Positions 27,301-37,982 of a stretch of DNA of 64,000 bases are shown here, piece by piece. Position numbers and translations under genes: made by a program. How positions within the stretch are numbered: the first letter of the stretch is position 1; every line of letters starts with the position of its first letter. The stretch is from contig NC_065878.1 in NCBI RefSeq assembly GCF_933775445.1, positions 7,028,001 to 7,092,000 of the forward strand, in the 5' to 3' direction. The stretch comes from Argentina anserina. Its lineage: Eukaryota > Streptophyta > Magnoliopsida > Rosales > Rosaceae. The notes beneath the pieces were generated by a model, which saw only the letters and a list, made by a program, of their open reading frames with translations, did no database searches and was not told the DNA's origin.

Positions 27301-30300
27301 TAGCCCAGAAGATCCCTTTAGCCTTCTTGCCTCCTGTGAGACATTTAAACTGAATATAGAACAACCCATGATGCCCTTTTGGGAATAGCCCATTTTACAT
27401 CAGATTCCTTGAGGTCTGTCCACTAGATTTGCATTGAAAAATGGTTAATGTAGACTTGGTTTTCACCAGCTTCCAAAGGATTTACATCTGAGGATTATGA
27501 TAATGGAATGATCTTAGCTTTAGAATAACTATTAATACTCTTCCCCAGCCTGCAAAAGATTTACCTCTGAGGATTATGATAATGGAATGATCTTAGTGTC
27601 CGAATACTGTAACAAGTATCTATACTTAGCATGAGCCAACGTTCAACCAAGCACCTGGAGAAGGTGATAAACCTGAGAAGTTTAATCAAGTAGTTTGGAG
27701 ACCCAAGAGATATTGCTGTCCCCAGTAGTCAAGACATGTGCAATTTCAATAATACTGATTAATTGATATATTTATATTGATAATAGTGAGAGAAAGAGGA
27801 GGCGGGAGAGGGGGATATGTATGGTCTTTGTTCTTAAGTTAGTGACTGTTCTTTGAATTAGGTAAAAATATCTGTTTATACTGGTTGCTATTGACAGAGG
27901 CATGGTGGATGGACTTGGGGTGGAGGAAACCTTAGTAGTATGTCTGCTTCAGTGTCAACTCTTGGGGACAGTGGTTGGTTAATACATGTTCAAAGTGTTT
28001 TGGCTGGTTCAGCCTGGATTGCTGCACGTGTTGCTCTGGAATCGGCATCGGTGCTTGTACATTGCAGGTAAAGGTGCATTGTTGTTGTACTTTTTATGGG
28101 GTCTATTATTGTGGTATTTTATCAAACTGGCTGCTTCACTTCGTTTTGATCTTTTGACCCATAAGTTTTACCTTTGTTTTGTTTAGTGATGGATGGGATA
28201 GAACTACTCAGCTGGTTTCACTTGCAATTTTGTTGCTTGATCCATACTACCGGACTTTAAATGGGTTCCAGGTATCTGCTAGATAAAATTAGATTGTTGG
28301 AGTCACATGTATGGGTAGCATGCTCTTCAGTTGATTATTTTCTCCCTAAATATCTTAATTATTTGGTTAATACAGGCACTTGTTGAGAAAGACTGGCTAG
28401 CCTTTGGTCATCCCTTTGCTGATCGTGTTGGCATGCCAGCTATTACAGGAAGTACAAACGTACCTTCTGAGTTACCGAGGCAGTCTTCTACTGGGAGTAT
28501 CCAATCATCACCCAATCGCCAGACAGCCGGATCCTTCACATCTCAAGCTCCTGCATCTCATGCCCAGACTTCAAACAACTATTCTCCCATATTTTTGCAG
28601 GTGTGTATCACGAAGTGGGTCCAGTAAGGCTTGTCTTACTATTTTTACTTGATATTTGCTTCAAACACAAGGGTCCTGGTGCAATTAGTAGCTGTTGCAT
28701 GATCTTAAATATAATTAGATGTTAGACACATAAAAGGACAGTGCTTTTGTCATATTGACGGGATTCACCTCATGTTTGGCCTTCCAGAAAAAATTTAAAA
28801 ACCATTTCAACTTGATTCTCTTACCCTTTGAATAGAACAAATCCATTTATTACTTGTGTTAATATCTTTAGACTTTGGTGGTGATGACACCCGTTTAAGT
28901 AATTCAAGCAGTTGGTCATATTTTTTGTATGAAATATCTTAGCATGCTTGTTTGAGTAAGTCCAAAGACGAGTTTTTTGGTTAAAACTTTACGAGGTAGG
29001 GGGGAAGAGTACTATAAAGCCTGTCATCAGTTTCAGAAAGAGGGTTCTGTGAGTTTATGCCTGGGACATTATACAAAGAGCAGGCTAAGACTCTTAATTA
29101 TTACTCTTTTATTCGATGAGAAACACAAAATCTCAGAATATTGATACAAGCAAATTGACTAAGCTTTTGCACAAGGGTGTATGTTATTATTTTTAACCTT
29201 CTTAACTCCAAACTCATTAAAAAAAAACCAAACATATGTCAAAGCAGCAATACAGCATCACAACTTCATTATGATGCTGAGCTAACTCGCTTCAAGTAGA
29301 ATCGCTGATCCATCAATCTTACAAAATTTAGATTTGCACCCGTCTTCCACCAGTACACTTGGCTAATAAGGAATAGTTCTGTACCCGTTTTCCACCAGTA
29401 CACTTGGTTAACAGGGAATAGTTCATGTCTTTCAAGTCTATTTTCAGGGTTTCCGAGGCACATCTCTGCTCTTGATGTCAGATATCAATAGAGAATATTC
29501 TCCATCACCAACTGCTGCATTTACTGACATGAAGTGCCAGTGAATTTCTATTTTCTAAGTTGGCCATCCCCAATTACTGGTGCAGATGACAATATAGGTT
29601 AATGTATTGAGTGTTTGTTGTTCTTCATGCTACTGTTAGGAAAGAAATAACAGTGTCAGAGGCACCCGTCATTTTTTTTAATTTTTATCGTGATGTGCTG
29701 AGGCTGTAGTTTTATTGTTTAAGAAGAGCATTCCCCTCTAGGAGATCCTCTAGTTTACTGTTGAGCTTTCGTTTCCACTGTTAATCTTATTTGCTAGACT
29801 TTGTGTTTGCTTCTTGAAATGATTTGTAGTGTAAGTATTAGTGAACATGTATTCAGAAAGTTGTTTATGATATCAAATCGGGTGTTTTTTTTTTCAGCTT
29901 GTTTGCAACATTTAATCTATAATTTATTTCATTGCAGTGGGTAGATTGTGTTTCACAATTAATGCGGATGTATCCGTTTGCTTTTGAGTTCTCCTCGGTA
30001 TGATTTTTCTTTCATATGTGCAATTTCAATCTCCCTTTTGGTCAAGGATTATAATTTCATTGACTTTGACTTGTATTTGAGCATAGGTTTTCCTGGTGGA
30101 TCTATTGGATTGTGTCCTATCATCCCGCTTTGGGAACTTCTTTTGCAATAGGTATGTTCCTTTATGAGTCTTTCGCTTTATACCCTCAGTCAGTTGTAGT
30201 TTTCGTACGTGTCAGACTGCATGCCATGCAACCAGACCTAGTTATCATAAGGTCGTGGATTCTCTGTTTTGCTTATATTTGTCTGCGTTCTGCAATACTC

Positions 30301-33300
30301 TGAGATCAAATTACCATGTAGGCATATACTGATGGGCAATATCATTTATTTATGATAAGATAAAATTGGCAAACTTAAGCTCTCAAAGATAATTGAAAAA
30401 GATTTTTGTCTTGGCACGTATAATTTCATGTCTACCTATTTGAGGGAAATCCTAGAGCTACTAAATGTTGGAAGATAGATGGTGAGGAAAGTGACAATAC
30501 TGCAAAGTTGGAAAATTAACTTATTTATAGTGGTGAGAGCAAGCATTCCTTGTACTGTTTAGGATTCCTGTGGAGTTGCTAGAAAGTTGGAGATATGGAT
30601 GATGTATTTCCAATGAAGTAGAATTGAAGTAGGAAACAAGGATCATATAGTTAAAGTGGAAGCTGTTTGCAGAATTAATTCCAAGGGAAATGGGAAATTT
30701 CTTTAGAAATTATGCCTTTGGAAGATGATGCTTTATGCCATCTGATTGTCGGTATAATTGGGATTGATCAAAAGGGAGATAACGGTGTTGTGAAGATGGA
30801 AGCAAACTGAAATCGATAGATTTATAGTTGTCAAGGATTGTGGTCCACTTTTTCATGTCATGAATCTCACTCAAAAAAAATTGTCAGGAATCTGCTCTCG
30901 GTAACAGGTAGAATAAGATTCTTCTTTGGGTAGGGGAGATAATATTGATAAACCTGTTTGCAAATTTATTTGCTCTGTCAAGTCACAGAGAATTAAATGT
31001 GTGCAGTATTATAATTTTGTTACTTTTCCATATTGTTGGGACATTGATTTCAGGAGTTTTTTTTTTTTGCCTTAAAAAAATCCTTTCTGGAAAAGAAAAA
31101 GATCTCAACAAGGCGGATAAGGAGTCCATGATTGATAAAGCTAGACAACGAACCTACACAAAGATCCTAAACTGTGGACAATATATATATACAAAAGTTC
31201 TCAGCTACGGACGTCCGCACCGGCGACGCGCAACGACGGAACCGACCAGCACAGCCGCACTCCCCCCTCCCAGCGGTGCTGTCTGTGCCGGCCGGAGCTG
31301 CAGCGCTGGCCTACGGCGGCCGGACTCTCGAAATCTCCGCAGTGTCCAGAAATTTGAAATTTCGAGATTCCGGCCGGCCCACGCCGGCGCTGCAGCTCCG
31401 GCCGGCACAGACAGGAGTGCCAGGAGTAGGGGAGTGCGGCTGTGCTGGTCGGCGCCGTCGTTGCGCGTCGCCGGTGGCCGGAATTTCGAATCCGCACTGT
31501 GCGGACGTCTGCAGCCGAGAAGCTCTATATATATATAATTGATTGTGTGAGATGTAAGCTAGGAACTGGTGGAGAAAAATTCTCAGAACGTCAAATCATG
31601 TATAGCTTTTGTTGTGACAAGCTAGAAGTTCCTTCCTTTCACCCTCATGGGAAAATCTTTTTTTTTAGAAAAAAATAAATATAGATTATATTGTGTGACA
31701 ATAGCCAGTAAGCAAATTACATCAGAATACCGACATCTATCACAATTCGATAGAACGCAACAAGGGGAAAATATTGATAGCGAATGTCCTGTTTATATTG
31801 CAAAAGTTGATATACAGTGTTTAGGGCTAGAGGAATGAACAGAATGTGAAGCATTAAAATTGGATGGAGGCAGCTGGTTGTCAACTTGTCATCCTATTTG
31901 CTTCCACCGATTGAGTTTTTCTTGTGTTATTGATTGAACTGGGATGTAGCAAAGTAAAAAAATTTGGAGTAAGAAATCCTTGGAAAACATGATATAGCAC
32001 TGTGCTTTCATGTACTTGTAGACATACGGACAAGTCATTACAGGGTTGATATACTTGTATAATTCGATAAGAAATAATTTATTACTGGTTTCAAATAATT
32101 CTTTTTTAAATTTTTTGGTTACAAGCGAGGCTCAAAGAGCCTAACAAAAGTTTCAAATAATTCTGTGTTGCAATTAAAGCCAGATTTTAAAGAATAAAAT
32201 ATTGAATGCTGCTTTTCCCGCTCCTTGTCATTTTACAACCCTTCTTTGTCGTCATCAGTGAATATGTACTCAATATATTGTGTTACAATTGAGACAATTA
32301 TTAAAATTGAGATTGATGTTTGTGATGAGAACTGTTGCTCGGTACTAAAGTATTATGTCCTGGTTTTCTGTCAATTTAGTGAAAAAGAGAGGCAACAGTG
32401 GGGGGTACCCGAAGCTTGTGGATGCATGTGGGCATATTTGGCTGATTTGCGCTCTTCAGAAGGAACTTCTCATGTTCACTATAATTATTTCTACGATCCA
32501 CTGAAATACAATGGTCCACTTTTACCTCCAGCAGCTGCTTTAGCACCAACTCTATGGCCACAATTCCATTTGCGATGGGCTTGTCCCTCAGAGGCTCAAG
32601 CTGGAGAGCTCGAAGCTCATTTTAGGAAGATGGATGTTAAATTCTTGGAACTGCAGAAGGTAATAATCTTATGGTTATTTCACTTTACCTCCTTTCAGAG
32701 CTCAATATAATGAAGATGGATGTAAACTTTCTAAGCATATAAACTGTCGTTTTTTCTTCCGTTAGCTGGTGCTTTCTTGTTTGTGTATTATGTTTGTGGA
32801 TGTGACATCTCTGAGCTGTTTCCGGATGTGACCTGACAGTTATGTTTAAACTTCTTACAGGCAAAGGAAGTGGCAGAAGGGAAAGCTAAAGAAATCACTA
32901 CTCTCATGGAAAGCTTAAGAGCAGATGTGAGACATGAAAAGCAAGTCAGCAGCTCTGCTATGAAGTTGGTCAAGAGGGCAAACAAGGAAACTGAGGCCAT
33001 GAAGCGAGCTATTCAGTCACTGGGGTGCAAGGTACATTTTTCAAGCAGCGGAGATTGCACTGTTGATATCGAAAGTAGCGTAATTGAAGCTCCACAAAAA
33101 TTACTTGGTTCTTCGAAAAGACAGTTAGATGGCAGTCTGCAGAATGTTGAGAAATCAGACCTATCTGTTTCCATTACAGTCGTGGCAGATGATGTCGACG
33201 GCAGCAATCCAATTGGTCGAGTTTGTGAAACTTTATGCCCAGTACGCATGCGAGATGGAGGCTGCAGATGGCCAGATGCTGGCTGTGCTCAAATGAGTAG

Positions 33301-33379
33301 CCAATTTGTTGGACTGAAGGCCAACTTTGAAGCATTTGATCAACTTTCAATCTACGATAGTTATTTCCAGCCTAAATGA
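18338..33379 (+). CDS. MTM1: Plant myotubularin (phosphatidylinositol-3-phosphatase), AtMTM1/2 type
   Basis: It should remove the 3-phosphate from PI3P and PI(3,5)P2; Arabidopsis MTM proteins act in endomembranes and drought signalling. Exons: 18338-18454, 18550-18630, 18778-18852, 19380-19451, 20488-20554, 22154-22203, 23108-23394, 23489-23562, 23642-23705, 24283-24342, 26670-26769, 26877-26990, 27898-28067, 28187-28271, 28376-28600, 29938-29997, 30087-30151, 32380-32659, 32861-33379; 854 aa. The PH-GRAM domain begins around '[20 protein letters not shown]'. The phosphatase domain follows, with the CX5R site HCSDGWDRT (442-450; C443, R449) interrupted by intron 13 inside the Ser codon. A charged coiled-coil-like segment follows in exon 19, then the plant-typical CRWPDAGCA motif. 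Donors GTTCGC (exon 1) and GTCTGC (exon 11) are weak. The assignment to MTM1 rather than MTM2 is by general likeness only. Confidence 0.95.
21713..21860 (+). repeat. Duplicated ~54-bp segment in myotubularin intron 5
   Basis: 'gtcctgccaaata' through 'gagacatg.aactagagcaa' and 'atag.tac' occurs at about 21713-21766 and again at about 21807-21860, with a few substitutions and small indels. Non-coding. Confidence 0.8.
23857..24224. mobile_element. Probable MITE in myotubularin intron 9
   Basis: The left end 'cataattgccaatttgctacc' is mirrored at the right by its complement, '..ggatagcaaattggcattatg'. Inside, the same 'gccaatttgcta' / 'tagcaaattggc' word recurs several times in both orientations: toward the left end as 'caatttgctaccct' and toward the right as 'gtagcaaattg'. 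This gives a long imperfect hairpin of about 370 bp. No coding sequence and no clear target-site duplication. Confidence 0.6.
24502..24998 (+). repeat. 5' LTR of intronic copia element
   Basis: It begins TGTTGAGTTTCCAGCCCATA and ends ..accgattcaca(a). It contains a TATA-like ggctatataagaagg (about 24687-24701). The open frames seen on its minus strand also appear in the other LTR and are not genes. Confidence 0.8.
25326..25774 (+). pseudogene. Copia protease-region remnant (gag-pol), frameshifted
   Basis: Reads [20 protein letters not shown], then [20 protein letters not shown] and onward through '[20 protein letters not shown]' and '[16 protein letters not shown]'. This is the copia aspartic protease region and the following spacer. 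The catalytic D-[ST]-G motif is DMG here, a change in the position that is normally Thr or Ser. Near 25610 the reading continues in another frame ('[18 protein letters not shown]') and stops at 25774. Not functional. Confidence 0.75.
26025..26526 (+). repeat. 3' LTR of intronic copia element
   Basis: It begins TGTTGGGTTTCTAGCCCATG right after the polypurine tract and matches the 5' LTR throughout, with scattered substitutions and small indels. It ends ..accaattcaca. Confidence 0.8.
27465..27597 (+). repeat. Direct repeat of ~55 bp in myotubularin intron 12
   Basis: 'tttacatctgaggattatga' followed by 'taatggaatgatcttag' occurs at about 27480-27519. A near-identical copy lies at about 27558-27597. 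Both are preceded by a related 'ccagc.t.caaa' stretch. Period about 78 bp. Non-coding. Confidence 0.8.
29338..29427 (+). repeat. Tandem dimer of a 45-bp unit in myotubularin intron 15
   Basis: 'acccgtcttccaccagtaca' plus 'cttggctaataaggaatagttctgt' is followed directly by a second copy with seven to eight substitutions. Confidence 0.85.
31194..31526. mobile_element. GC-rich fold-back element flanked by TA repeats, in myotubularin intron 17
   Basis: The sequence is a ~330-bp near-palindrome, strikingly GC-rich within AT-rich intron DNA. The left arm contains 'ccggcgacgcgcaacgacgg', 'gaccagcacagccgcactcc', 'tctgtgccggccggagctgc' in that order. The right arm carries their complements in reverse order ('gcagctccggccggcacaga', 'ggagtgcggctgtgctggtc', 'ccgtcgttgcgcgtcgccgg'). 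The outer ends are agttctcagctacggacgtc and, complemented, agcttctcggctgcagacgt. (TA)n runs lie on both sides (31181-31190 and 31526-31537), as reported for rice Micron-type elements inserted in TA microsatellites. Long open frames on both strands here are by-products of the palindrome. Confidence 0.8.
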
Positions 33380-33611
33380 AACTACCATATAGTTTCTGAG
33401 ATTCTCAGAAGGTTATAGCACCAACTCCTTACGCAGAGACCCAAGATTTTATGTAGAGTTCGCTTCTTGGAATCCTTCCAAGATTTTGTTTATAGTATCT
33501 GATCAGATGAACATTTGAGGCAACTAAACTGCAGACCCCATAATTTGGGAGGGTCTCAGCATTTTCTGTACAGTGACGAGTTTATTGAGGACCACTTCAA
33601 CATGTTCGGGG

Positions 33612-34432
33612 TAGGGGTGGCAATGGTATAGAAAACCATTCCAACCAATTCGTATACCAACCGTACCAAATATGTTGGTATACCAAATACTTGGTACATG
33701 GTATATGGTACAGTATACCGTACCAATATTAAAAATACGGTAGGTAGGTGGTATAGATTTTCCATATATCATGGTATATCGTACCTACCAATTTATATTA
33801 TATTAAATTATTTAATTAAAAAATATATATATCTTTAAATTTCAATTGTAGATTTATTGAAAAATAAATCCAAACCATATATATCTACTAACCTTAATCT
33901 AATCTCTCTGAGTTTCTTTCTCAAGTACACTATTTTTCTCGTCTTCAATTTCTTTATTTAATTATGAATGAATCGATTCAATCGAATTTCCAAGTACAAA
34001 TGCTTAGACCTATCAGTAGCACCATCACTGCTTACAACATGTCAACATATATCGCATTTAAACCTATCATTTATTTTTTCAATTGTTTTGAGAATTCATA
34101 AGTACTTTAACAGTTTGACTATTTGGACTTTGACTTTCTATTTATGACTTTGTATTTGGTAATTTGGTTGAAGTTATATAAGACTTTGGAATTCTATTGT
34201 TATTTCACTTATTTATTATTATTTATTTGGGTTGGGCCTTAAAATTTTTGGGCCTTAAATATGTTGGTACAAGCCCATTACCAACCGTACCAACCGAGTA
34301 CCAACCATACCACTTAATTGGTATACCAATGTTATTGGTTGGTATAAATTGTGGATTTTTCATACCAAATATATATTGGTTGGTATATGGTATTGGAAAA
34401 TTAAGACTGGTATACCAACCAATCCAGCCCTA
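33612..34432. mobile_element. hAT-type non-autonomous element (821 bp) at the 3' end of the myotubularin gene
   Basis: Ends are TAGGGGTGGCAATGG and, complemented, TAGGGCTGGATTGG. The flanks are GTTCGGGG (33604-33611) and GTTCAGGG (34433-34440), an 8-bp target-site duplication with one mismatch, which is the hAT length. Subterminal regions are full of 'ggtataccaa' / 'ttggtatacc' words in both orientations, like subterminal transposase-binding repeats. No transposase coding. It starts 233 bp after the stop codon, so it may lie in the 3'UTR. Confidence 0.85.
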
Positions 34433-34440
34433 GTTCAGGG

Positions 34441-35081
34441 CTGGTGTAGTGGAAGAAAATCTCGAGCCTGCACACACTATCTGGCGTAGTCGGTTTATCT
34501 CTTAAATGAGATTAGCATTTAGCAATCTAGTAATATTTTAGGCAATTTTTGCACCTTTTCTTCTAGCTTTTTTTTTTACCATTAATTTCACTAGATTGGG
34601 ATTCAATAAGTTTTGCTTATAGTAACAAATTAAGTATATTTCTGTAGACTGTTGTACTTATACCAATTTAGACTCACCTATATGTGTATTCTAATTCTTC
34701 CGGATATATTACTTACACCTTTATAGAATATTCATATTACAGGAATGAGGTTATCAACTTGTTCAAAAAAAAAAAAGCTCAAGTTTAGATTCAAAAAATA
34801 ACAGACTACTGCTACATTTTGGCAAGACAGAGGGGGTGTGACAAATCTTTAATTTTTTTTTTTGGACAAACAAAAAAAAATCTTTAATTTGGATATTAGA
34901 TATTTCATCGTATAACCTTCCCCCCAAATAAGTGTTTGTTCTAGCTTGAGTAGAAACGTGTCCTTGCACCAGAGATGACTTAGATGAGTTTCAGTAAAAA
35001 ATTCCATCCTATTGTGCTCCAAAGCTGAAGTTACTGCAGCTTTTTGCGGCATGTCCACCTGAGACTAGCCCCTTCAGCGAT
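34441..35081. other. Intergenic DNA between two MITEs
   Basis: AT-rich. The first part may continue the myotubularin 3'UTR interrupted by the hAT element. No gene recognised. Confidence 0.5.
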
Positions 35082-35089
35082 TAATTTTT

Positions 35090-35427
35090 CAGTCCTCCCG
35101 AATAGAATAATTATGTGTAATGTCAAGTAGTACTCTATTCTAATTACCATCTAATTAAAAAAAATCACATTTAAGCTATTTTATCAAATATTATTTTGAG
35201 TTTTCTTCTAAATCCCTAAATCATATACCATAAACCTTAAACCATATACCCTAAACTCTAAACTCTAAATTATACTCTAAACCCGAAATTCTGGTTTAAA
35301 ATCATCAATACCCATGAATGTCATTTCACAAATAATAACATTATGTAAAATTATAATTTAGTGTAATAAATCCATGTGTCAAAATATAATTGGTGAGGAG
35401 AACTCACGTGGTTCTCCGGGAGCACTG
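35090..35427. mobile_element. Probable hAT-like MITE (338 bp) with internal CCCTAAA-like repeats
   Basis: The ends are CAGTCCTCCCGAATAG and, complemented, CAGTGCTCCCGGAGAAC. Flanks share AATTTTT (35083-35089 and 35428-35434), which would fit a hAT duplication, although the run is of low complexity. Inside, 35210-35285 holds degenerate 'ccctaaa' / 'ataccctaaactctaaac' repeats. No coding sequence. Confidence 0.65.
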
Positions 35428-36261
35428 AATTTTTTTCCCCTTGAGCAATCATAGTTCCTGAATTCTAGACCGTCGTTGTTACCATGATGATGAAAAGAAC
35501 CATCTGTATTAACTCTAAAACACCAAATAGAGATATTGCATCTTTCCAGCTCTACAACGGTGAATCCGAAGCAACATCACATGCCGCAGATGACCTATTT
35601 TGTTCCTCTCTTTCCAAATGCCCCAGCATTAAATCCTTGAAATCTTGTTTGCGTTAATGCACGGCACCGAACTAGAGCTATTTGTTCATCCCACCAGTTT
35701 GCACAACAAAGCATTTGTCAATAATCCATTTATTTGTTTGCGACGCAAATTCACATAACACGTACACAAACTGGGGAGTCCACTACATGCTTAGAAGCTA
35801 AACCGTCTAAAAATGGCAAGATATCATTACACACTTGCATCTTGGCATAAGACGAGATTGCAAATTCCAAATGTACCTCCAGAAGATGATATAATTTCAA
35901 ACATGCTTTTGGAAAATCAAGAACTTAAAAGAGTTTTATGTTCGTGATGCAGTCTTGTCTTTCTACAGCCACACCTGTTTCACTTCCAGTTCTAACGTGT
36001 CATCTCCAATTTATTGATTCAACTGGGAAAATACAATTAGAGGCCTAACGGAACGCAGCAAACTAGAACATTGAGATGTTCCGTTGATTACCTAATAACA
36101 CAGTCGTCAACAAAGAAGACCAGTGACAGAACCCAGGCGTCCCAGTATGCAGAACCAATACATGAATAAGAAAACCAAGTGAGGAAATGTTGCATTCCTT
36201 GAAGACGCAAGGCTTGATGATTTTCTAGATCAAAACTCTGGAGTGTTAATCTGTTGTACCG

Positions 36262-37145
36262 TTATTTAGTCCCCGTCAGAAAGAAAAGCAGAGTTTATAT
36301 AACTTTCATGGCAAACTGAACAACTCCACTGTAAAAAGAGTAAAATTACTAGCTATACAAACACAACAGCAGAAGGTGACACCCCTAACTGTCACCAAAA
36401 ACTTTTCTAGTGTGATCCCTAGAGGATGGATTTTGAAAAGTCCCCATCTGGTTCTTCAACCCCCAAATCAATGAAAGTCACTCTTTTCTCAACACATCTG
36501 TTGGCATTTAAGTTCTAATCTGGGGCATCAATATTGATTCAACTAGGGAGTAGGGGCAATGAAAACCAGAGACCAAAACGATTGCAGCAGACTAATACTA
36601 GACTGGTGACAGGGAAAATGTTCTATTGTTAGCTGCAATAACACATGTAAACAGGAAATTCAGACTGGTGACCACTGACCACCCAGGCTCTACACTACGG
36701 CAGAAGAAATCTAATGCTCCACAAATTCCTACACCCAAGACTGGAGTGCCTGAGATGGCTATTTATCCCCAGTCCAGAAAGAAAAGCAACATATCTACAC
36801 AGCAATATTGGACAGAGTAATGGTTACTAGTTGCACGGTACGATGCCTTCTACGTTTTCAATAATTTAACTAATGACAACGTTTTTAATGATTAACTAAT
36901 GACGCAAATGTCAACAGGGATGACCAGACACAGCACACGCATCCAATAAGGGAAAGACGAAATGAACAAAAAACCAAGTGATAAAGTGCAAGGATCCACA
37001 ATTTCCTAAACCCTGGAAGACCTTTTAAAGCTATTTAGCCCCAGTCCAGAAAGATAGTTAGTATACATAACTCCAAGACTACTGGACAAGTAACTCCACT
37101 TTGGAAAAGAGTAAAGGTTACTGGCTATACAACTTGGATGCCTCT
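36262..37145. repeat. Three diverged copies of a ~110-bp segment downstream of CCT4
   Basis: Copies at about 36262-36372, 36760-36847 and 37031-37145 share 'tatttagccccagtccagaa', 'agaaaag', 'aactccact', 'aaaagagtaaaggttactgg' and 'ctatacaa' in order. The first and third also share an upstream 'aaaaccaagtga' segment. None has a coding frame. They lie on the 3' side of the minus-strand CCT4 gene. Confidence 0.7.
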
Positions 37146-37982
37146 GGTTGTAGCCTGGTACAACTAGACACTCTTCGTTGGACCTTCAAACTATTAACAG
37201 CTTTCCTATATATACAGAATAACCCTCATCTGATTTTCCAACTATAATCTTGATGAAGAATAAGGGCAGACTTGGGTTAATAATAAACTTTTGAGAGCTT
37301 TTGCTTTTTTTTCCAGGTTTGTGTGATGCAACCTAACCTTCGAGTGTGATGCCTGGAAACTCTACTGGTGTGATGCTAGTAGTCCTATCCTTTTCTCAAT
37401 ACCCATATTCTAATTCTCCTTTCTATATGAGTACTATCTACTACGAACTCAATCCCTACCTCCCCAAAAACACCATTACAACCACAGGAACTGTGAAACT
37501 CGCACTCCACGGCTTGTCAACACATTTCGAACTATAACTATGCAAACTCAATCAGAAAAGTAACGCAAAGTTTCATAAAAATCCCAACACAATCACTCTG
37601 TCACCAATACCACGTGAATATCAAACCTATGGTAAAACCCAGTTCCTCAAAAACTCCAACACCATGAAATGCAATTCAGATACAATGACAGCAATAGTGC
37701 AATATGTTCCAAAGACTAGTAGTACATTGGTGTCTAAACAGCTAAACTTTCCTGATGCAAAATGATAAGATCAATGTTTTTCATCCAACACAAAATAACA
37801 TCTCCATTCCAACACAGGCACCACGGAAGCAACACAAACTGACTAAGAACATGCATATAAATGGACAAAAGTCCCATAATATCTCTTACAAAACACTAAC
37901 AAGAGTTCCAATCCAAATCCAGAACCGAAATTTATAACAGAAGGCAACCACAAATGATAAAAGCTACAATCAAAGAACAGAA

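Noticed and set aside
30945..31542. Open frames of 98-197 codons on both strands in the GC-rich segment
   Set aside because: They are caused by the near-palindromic fold-back element, which has few stops on either strand. The products are Ala/Arg/Pro-rich and mirror each other.
35205..35290. Interstitial telomere repeat
   Set aside because: The CCCTAAA-like words are degenerate, short and contained within a MITE, so there is no sign of a chromosome fusion or telomere healing site.
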